Assembly (NCBI GenBank): GCA_001801105.1
Contig: MGWS01000008.1
Span: 62,001 to 126,000, forward strand
Source: Gallionellales bacterium GWA2_60_18
Lineage (GTDB): Bacteria; Pseudomonadota; Gammaproteobacteria; Burkholderiales; Gallionellaceae
Length of the DNA stretch: 64,000 bases
Direction: 5' to 3'
Part shown: one piece after another, positions 63,766-64,000 of the stretch
Numbering within the stretch: the stretch's first letter is position 1
Layout of the letters: each line of letters starts with the position of its first letter
Notes under the pieces: model-generated
Told to the model about the DNA's origin: nothing
Seen by the model: only the letters and a program-made list of their open reading frames with translations
Database searches by the model: none
Position numbers and translations under genes: made by a program

Positions 63766-64000
63766 GATTTTCCCTCCTTGGTTTTTCGGGTTGCCACATC
63801 AGCAAGCTTACACCTGCCGAACCGATTGGAACAGGGTGTGGCATGAAATGGATCGACCCCGATTCACTCTTCTGGCCGATTGTCACTTCAAGGGTTATGA
63901 GCCCATGCTTATGGCCTGATGATTCTCCAGACGCGAACCCAGATATGTCTGTCCGGATTGACCCTTGAACCTGGTGAACAGGATACCCAGCCGGAACAAA

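Overview
The window looks like a chromosomal segment of a betaproteobacterium. The gene order yceD-rpmF-plsX-fabH-fabD-fabG and acpP-fabF-pabC-mltG-tmk-holB-tatD, the maf/methyltransferase pair, the rubrerythrin/Fe-S protein/DUF3501 trio, a c'-type cytochrome and moderately high G+C all fit. A Gallionellaceae-like iron- or sulfur-oxidising lineage is my best guess from overall character, but the sequence does not prove it. No phage, insertion sequence, CRISPR array, rRNA or replication origin is visible.

Layout. 1-7.4 kb: 3' end of pnp, dksA, maf with a methyltransferase gene, then on the plus strand yceD, rpmF (59 aa) and the first half of the fatty-acid cluster (plsX fabH fabD fabG). 7.5-12.2 kb: an ABC-F ATPase, a pair of tiny ORFs, and a rubrerythrin/Fe-S/DUF3501 operon. 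12.2-17.2 kb: a TonB receptor, orphan substrate-binding protein and hybrid kinase operon. 17.3-24.3 kb: tRNAs His, Arg, Pro, then pgsA, uvrC, a family-5-like uracil-DNA glycosylase, rlmJ, gcvR and rep. 24.6-25.8 kb: a Fic protein. 25.9-43.6 kb: a type I secretion locus on the minus strand (ABC transporter, vapBC toxin-antitoxin, HlyD-type adaptor, a small exported protein, and a 4,223-aa RTX protein with an N-terminal M23 peptidase). 43.7-54.8 kb: carbon storage and oxidative pentose phosphate genes (zwf glk pgl gnd glgP glgA, and a second divergent glgP). 54.9-61.1 kb: tRNAs Leu, Cys, Gly, then the second half of the fatty-acid cluster in reverse orientation. 61.2-64 kb: a GspE/PilB-like ATPase and a c'-type cytochrome.

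How parts work together. The fatty-acid cluster, usually one block, lies at both ends of the window in opposite orientations, as expected if about 53.7 kb between fabG and acpP had been inverted. The secretion locus is the most unusual part. The first ~450 nt of the giant gene (the M23 module) and the gene just upstream form a 42.5% G+C block (hand count, 408 of 960 bases, 38101-39060) inside much more G+C-rich surroundings. That suggests a swapped effector module with a dedicated partner, possibly an immunity protein.

Repeats shape several genes. Three inverted repeats built of 7-nt units lie directly before the start codons of fabD, glk and tmk, none of which has a clear Shine-Dalgarno sequence. 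A REP-type doublet supplies the end of the uracil-DNA glycosylase and the ribosome-binding site and start of uvrC. A palindromic repeat is inserted in frame in the secretion ABC transporter.
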